Assembly (NCBI GenBank): GCA_021822495.1
Contig: JAKAQO010000001.1
Span: forward strand, 576,808 to 640,807
Source of the DNA: a bacterium
GTDB taxonomy: Bacteria; Elusimicrobiota; Elusimicrobia; UBA1565; UBA9628
DNA: 64,000 nt
Direction of reading: 5' to 3'
In this document: piece after piece, positions 62,363 through 64,000 of the stretch
Position numbering within the stretch: the stretch's first letter is position 1
Layout of the letters: every line of letters starts with the position of its first letter
Notes under the pieces: generated by a model
What the model saw: only the letters and a program-made list of their open reading frames with translations
The model's database searches: none
Told to the model about the DNA's origin: nothing
Program-made: the position numbers and the translations under genes

Positions 62363-62391
62363 TTGAAATATACCGGGATTCCCGGTATAAT
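62363..62391 (+). promoter_or_regulatory. near-consensus promoter of the ATPase/DUF4325 pair
   Basis: TTGAAA at 62363-62368, 17-bp spacer, TATAAT at 62386-62391. The best promoter seen in the window. The ATG is at 62398, so transcription would begin at or next to it (leaderless). A palindromic operator occupies the spacer and the first bases of the -10. Confidence 0.8.
62371..62387. promoter_or_regulatory. operator-like site O2, perfect 17-bp palindrome
   Basis: TACCGGGATTCCCGGTA: 8-bp perfect arms around a central T, filling the promoter spacer and touching the -10. A repressor bound here would block RNA polymerase. The regulator is not identified. Confidence 0.7.
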
Positions 62392-62397
62392 AGGGCT

Positions 62398-63360
62398 ATG
62401 AAAATCCATATTCCCAATAGCGCTTTTCTTGGCAATATTGATCCTTTTTTGCGGAGCTACAATCCCTCCGAACCTGAAATTCTTGAAATTACAGCCAACG
62501 AAAAATGGATTTCCGTTCACCCGCTTGTTCTTTCCATGATCGCCGCGCGCGGGCTCACCCTCAACCCTCAAAATATTCGATTTGAGAAGCTTGAGGCTAA
62601 ATCCCGCCATTATTTAGTGCGCATGGGGTTGTTTAAACTTTTGGGCGTTGAATCCGGCATTGACGTTGTGGAGCATGAAGAAGCGGGCCGATTTATCCCT
62701 CTTTCTCTCATCAAAACATCGGAAGACTTAAGTCGGTTTATCACGGAGATGATTCCGCTTCTCCATGCAGGCCCGGAACAGGCCAAAACTCTCGGCTACA
62801 TCATCAGTGAATTGGTTCGTAACGTCTTGGAACATGCCGAGGCTCAAAATGGGGCCGTTCTTTGCGCGCAGTATTATCAGAAAAGTAACTCCATTCGAAT
62901 CGGCATCGCCGATACGGGAGTCGGGATCAGAAAAACCATCTCTCGCTTTCATCAGGCGCCCACCGATCTTGAAGCCATTCGCCTTGCCCTGACCCCGGGA
63001 ATCACGGGGACGACCAGCCGCGAGGGCGGGACAGAACAGAACGCCGGAGCGGGGCTTTTTTTCATTAAGTCCATTGCCGCGGTTAATCGAGACTTCTTTG
63101 TTCTTTACAGTGGATCGGGGTTCTATAAGCTTCTAAAAAAATCTTCGGCTCGCAGATTTTCTCTAAAGGCCGATCCCTTCAAAGACCGGCATTCCAAGTC
63201 CGAGGATATGCCGTATTGGCAGGGAACCCTTGTGGGAATTGATATTACTCTCGATGAGACCGCTGAATTTACCCGTCTTCTGGACGCCATTCGAGAGACT
63301 TATAGCGAAGCCATCCAAGAAAGGCTCCGGGCCTCGCGAAAAAAACCGCGGTTTATATGA
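62398..63360 (+). CDS. GHKL-type ATP-binding protein (anti-sigma/histidine-kinase-like ATPase)
   Basis: 320 residues. The N-terminal 110 residues are unrecognised (a possible nucleotide- or protein-binding domain). The GHKL ATPase follows: YIISELVRNVLEHAEAQN (N box), IGIADTGVGIRKTIS (G1), and NAGAGLFFIKSIAAVNRDF (G2). There is no HisKA, receiver or membrane helix, so it is an RsbW-like or free ATPase module. It overlaps the DUF4325 gene by 4 nt. Such ATPase/DUF4325 pairs recur in bacteria; their role is not established to my knowledge. Confidence 0.82.
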   Translation: MKIHIPNSAFLGNIDPFLRSYNPSEPEILEITANEKWISVHPLVLSMIAARGLTLNPQNIRFEKLEAKSRHYLVRMGLFKLLGVESGIDVVEHEEAGRFIPLSLIKTSEDLSRFITEMIPLLHAGPEQAKTLGYIISELVRNVLEHAEAQNGAVLCAQYYQKSNSIRIGIADTGVGIRKTISRFHQAPTDLEAIRLALTPGITGTTSREGGTEQNAGAGLFFIKSIAAVNRDFFVLYSGSGFYKLLKKSSARRFSLKADPFKDRHSKSEDMPYWQGTLVGIDITLDETAEFTRLLDAIRETYSEAIQERLRASRKKPRFI

Positions 63361-63647
63361 TTGAAATTCATGTTCTCGAAAAATCCGGGAAATTCGCCGA
63401 AAATAAAGACGTATCGCGGGAAATTAGAATTCGTGAAATTTGGCCCGCGCTTGAGCGCAATGAGGAAGTCGTGCTTAATTTTGAGGGCGTTGAGGCGGCG
63501 ACGCAATCATTTATTCACGCTCTCATCAGCGACATTTTACGCAAGCAGGGAGATCGGGCTCTTGAGCGCATGAGCTTTAAATCCTGCAACGAAACCGTGC
63601 GCAAAATTATAGGCATCGTCGTGACTTATATGCAGGAAGGCGCGTAG
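63357..63647 (+). CDS. DUF4325 (STAS-like) protein
   Basis: 96 residues with the STAS-like DUF4325 pattern: EEVVLNFEGVEAATQSFIHALISDIL. The segment NFEGVEAATQSF corresponds to the site that in STAS anti-sigma antagonists carries the phosphorylatable serine (here Thr-Gln-Ser). STAS-type partners bind GHKL kinases as in the SpoIIAA/SpoIIAB switch. The coupled ATPase upstream is the obvious partner. Ends at a palindromic repeat. Confidence 0.8.
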   Translation: MIEIHVLEKSGKFAENKDVSREIRIREIWPALERNEEVVLNFEGVEAATQSFIHALISDILRKQGDRALERMSFKSCNETVRKIIGIVVTYMQEGA

Positions 63648-63668
63648 AAAAAGGGACTGTCCCCTTTT
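63648..63668 (+). terminator. GGGACTGTCCC-type palindrome ending the ATPase/DUF4325 operon
   Basis: AAAAAGGGACTGTCCCCTTTT: a near-perfect 10-bp inverted repeat right after the DUF4325 stop, with a T-tract on the plus strand. Same core as the repeat at 35015-35032. It may act as a terminator and belongs to a small dispersed repeat family. Confidence 0.55.
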
Positions 63669-63682
63669 GGGGGCATCGCGCG

Positions 63683-63892
63683 TTATTTTTTAAGGAGGGA
63701 CACAATTCTGCGCTCAACGGAGTTGAGGCGCTCGCGGAGTTTCACTCGCGCCCGAAACAGCAACACCCGTAAATGAGTAGGGGAAATCCCCAAAATGTTA
63801 CACACGGATTCCGAACTTTCTCCCTCCGCCTCCTTAAGAAAAAAAGCTGTGCGCTGTTGGGCTGGCAAATTCTCGGTGCATTGTTCGATCAT
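63683..63892 (-). CDS. sigma-70 region-4-like helix-turn-helix protein, short
   Basis: 69 residues resembling only region 4 of an ECF sigma factor (LPAQQRTAFFLKEAEGESSESVCNILGISPTHLRVLLFRARVKLRERL). Region 2 is absent: upstream in-frame codons run to a stop near 63940 without any recognisable sigma sequence. Either a remnant of a lost sigma gene or a small DNA-binding protein. The AGAGG directly abuts the ATG, a poor ribosome site. It is divergent from the DUF6132-like gene, 29 nt apart. Confidence 0.55.
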   Translation of the reverse strand: MIEQCTENLPAQQRTAFFLKEAEGESSESVCNILGISPTHLRVLLFRARVKLRERLNSVERRIVSLLKK

Positions 63893-63921
63893 CCTCTTGA
63901 TTTCCCGCGTGAGGCTTGGCG

Positions 63922-64000
63922 ATGAACGCGGCGCTCAAAGCCGTCTTAGGCGCGGTCATTGGGGGAGCGGCTGGGTTTATCTGGTATCGCCTCGTCGGCT
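63922..64000 (+). CDS. DUF6132-like small membrane protein, cut by window edge
   Basis: Only the first 26 codons are present (MNAALKAVLGAVIGGAAGFI-WYRLVG). The Gly/Ala-rich helix followed by W/Y-Y-x-L-V-G resembles the N-terminus of DUF6132 proteins, small two-helix membrane proteins with a cysteine pair further on, often near redox or thiosulfate-handling genes. GAGG at 63911-63914 serves as ribosome site. The decisive Cys motif lies beyond the window. Confidence 0.5.
   Translation, partial: MNAALKAVLGAVIGGAAGFIWYRLVG

Overview
The window looks like a chromosomal segment of a Gram-negative (diderm) bacterium of moderate GC (mid-40s by eye). The diderm assignment rests on the LptF/LptG pair, several lipobox lipoproteins and two lgt genes. 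Gene content (type III glutamine synthetase, CHASE2-linked Ser/Thr kinase, RseB-like stress cassette, DUF4325 pair, XapX and DUF6132-like mini-proteins) resembles uncultured lineages such as Elusimicrobiota or Omnitrophota. That placement is an impression, not a proof. No rRNA, tRNA, CRISPR array, intact insertion sequence or prophage was seen. Genes are packed tightly, with many 1-20 nt overlaps.

Layout. Positions 1-3501 (minus) hold an envelope operon: a C39-like cysteine peptidase lipoprotein, a Cys/Gly/Tyr-rich exported protein, a TRL-like lipoprotein, a peptidase-MA-like lipoprotein without its metal site, and a P1B-type ATPase with a broken TGE motif. It diverges from a small secreted protein across a perfect FNR-type palindrome. 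Positions 4205-9348 hold a GT2 glycosyltransferase, XapX, an orphan HicA, and a CHASE2 kinase-PP2C-FHA signalling operon. Positions 9345-11714 (minus) hold PAP2, accC and a BCCP-like protein lacking the biotin motif. Positions 11772-12037 are a 266-bp branched palindromic element. Positions 12151-15520 hold an ECF sigma, anti-sigma, RseB-like, RadC and lipoprotein operon behind a sigma-E-like promoter. Positions 15527-22621 (minus) hold lptG, lptF, peroxiredoxin, mrp, glnN and an unknown. Positions 22684-28432 hold a phosphohexomutase, enolase, FtsB-like protein, two tandem lgt genes and RluA. Positions 28570-33413 hold a SET-domain protein, two secreted proteins and a DEAD-box helicase. Positions 33421-37688 (minus) form an E2-E3-LipB-aspartokinase operon without E1.

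The replication core runs leftward from about 49.6 kb: dnaA, a candidate oriC, dnaN, a DUF721 protein, gyrB, gyrA, a small secreted protein and serS. recF is absent. To its right lie a lone CpaF-type ATPase with a histidine kinase, then maf, cutA, pyk, DUF167, a shortened RelA/SpoT, a multispanning membrane protein, rpmB abutting recG head to head, and two fatty-acid oxidation genes. A GHKL ATPase/DUF4325 pair follows, driven by a near-consensus promoter with two palindromic operator-like sites. The window ends with a region-4-only sigma-like ORF and a DUF6132-like gene.

The strongest candidates for something undescribed are: (i) the branched palindromic element at 11.8-12.0 kb; (ii) the BCCP without a biotinyl lysine beside accC; (iii) the operator-controlled ATPase/DUF4325 module; (iv) the envelope operon that combines a pseudo-protease with a degenerate P-type ATPase. 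Several well-formed promoters lie so close to start codons that leaderless transcription is likely for part of the gene set.
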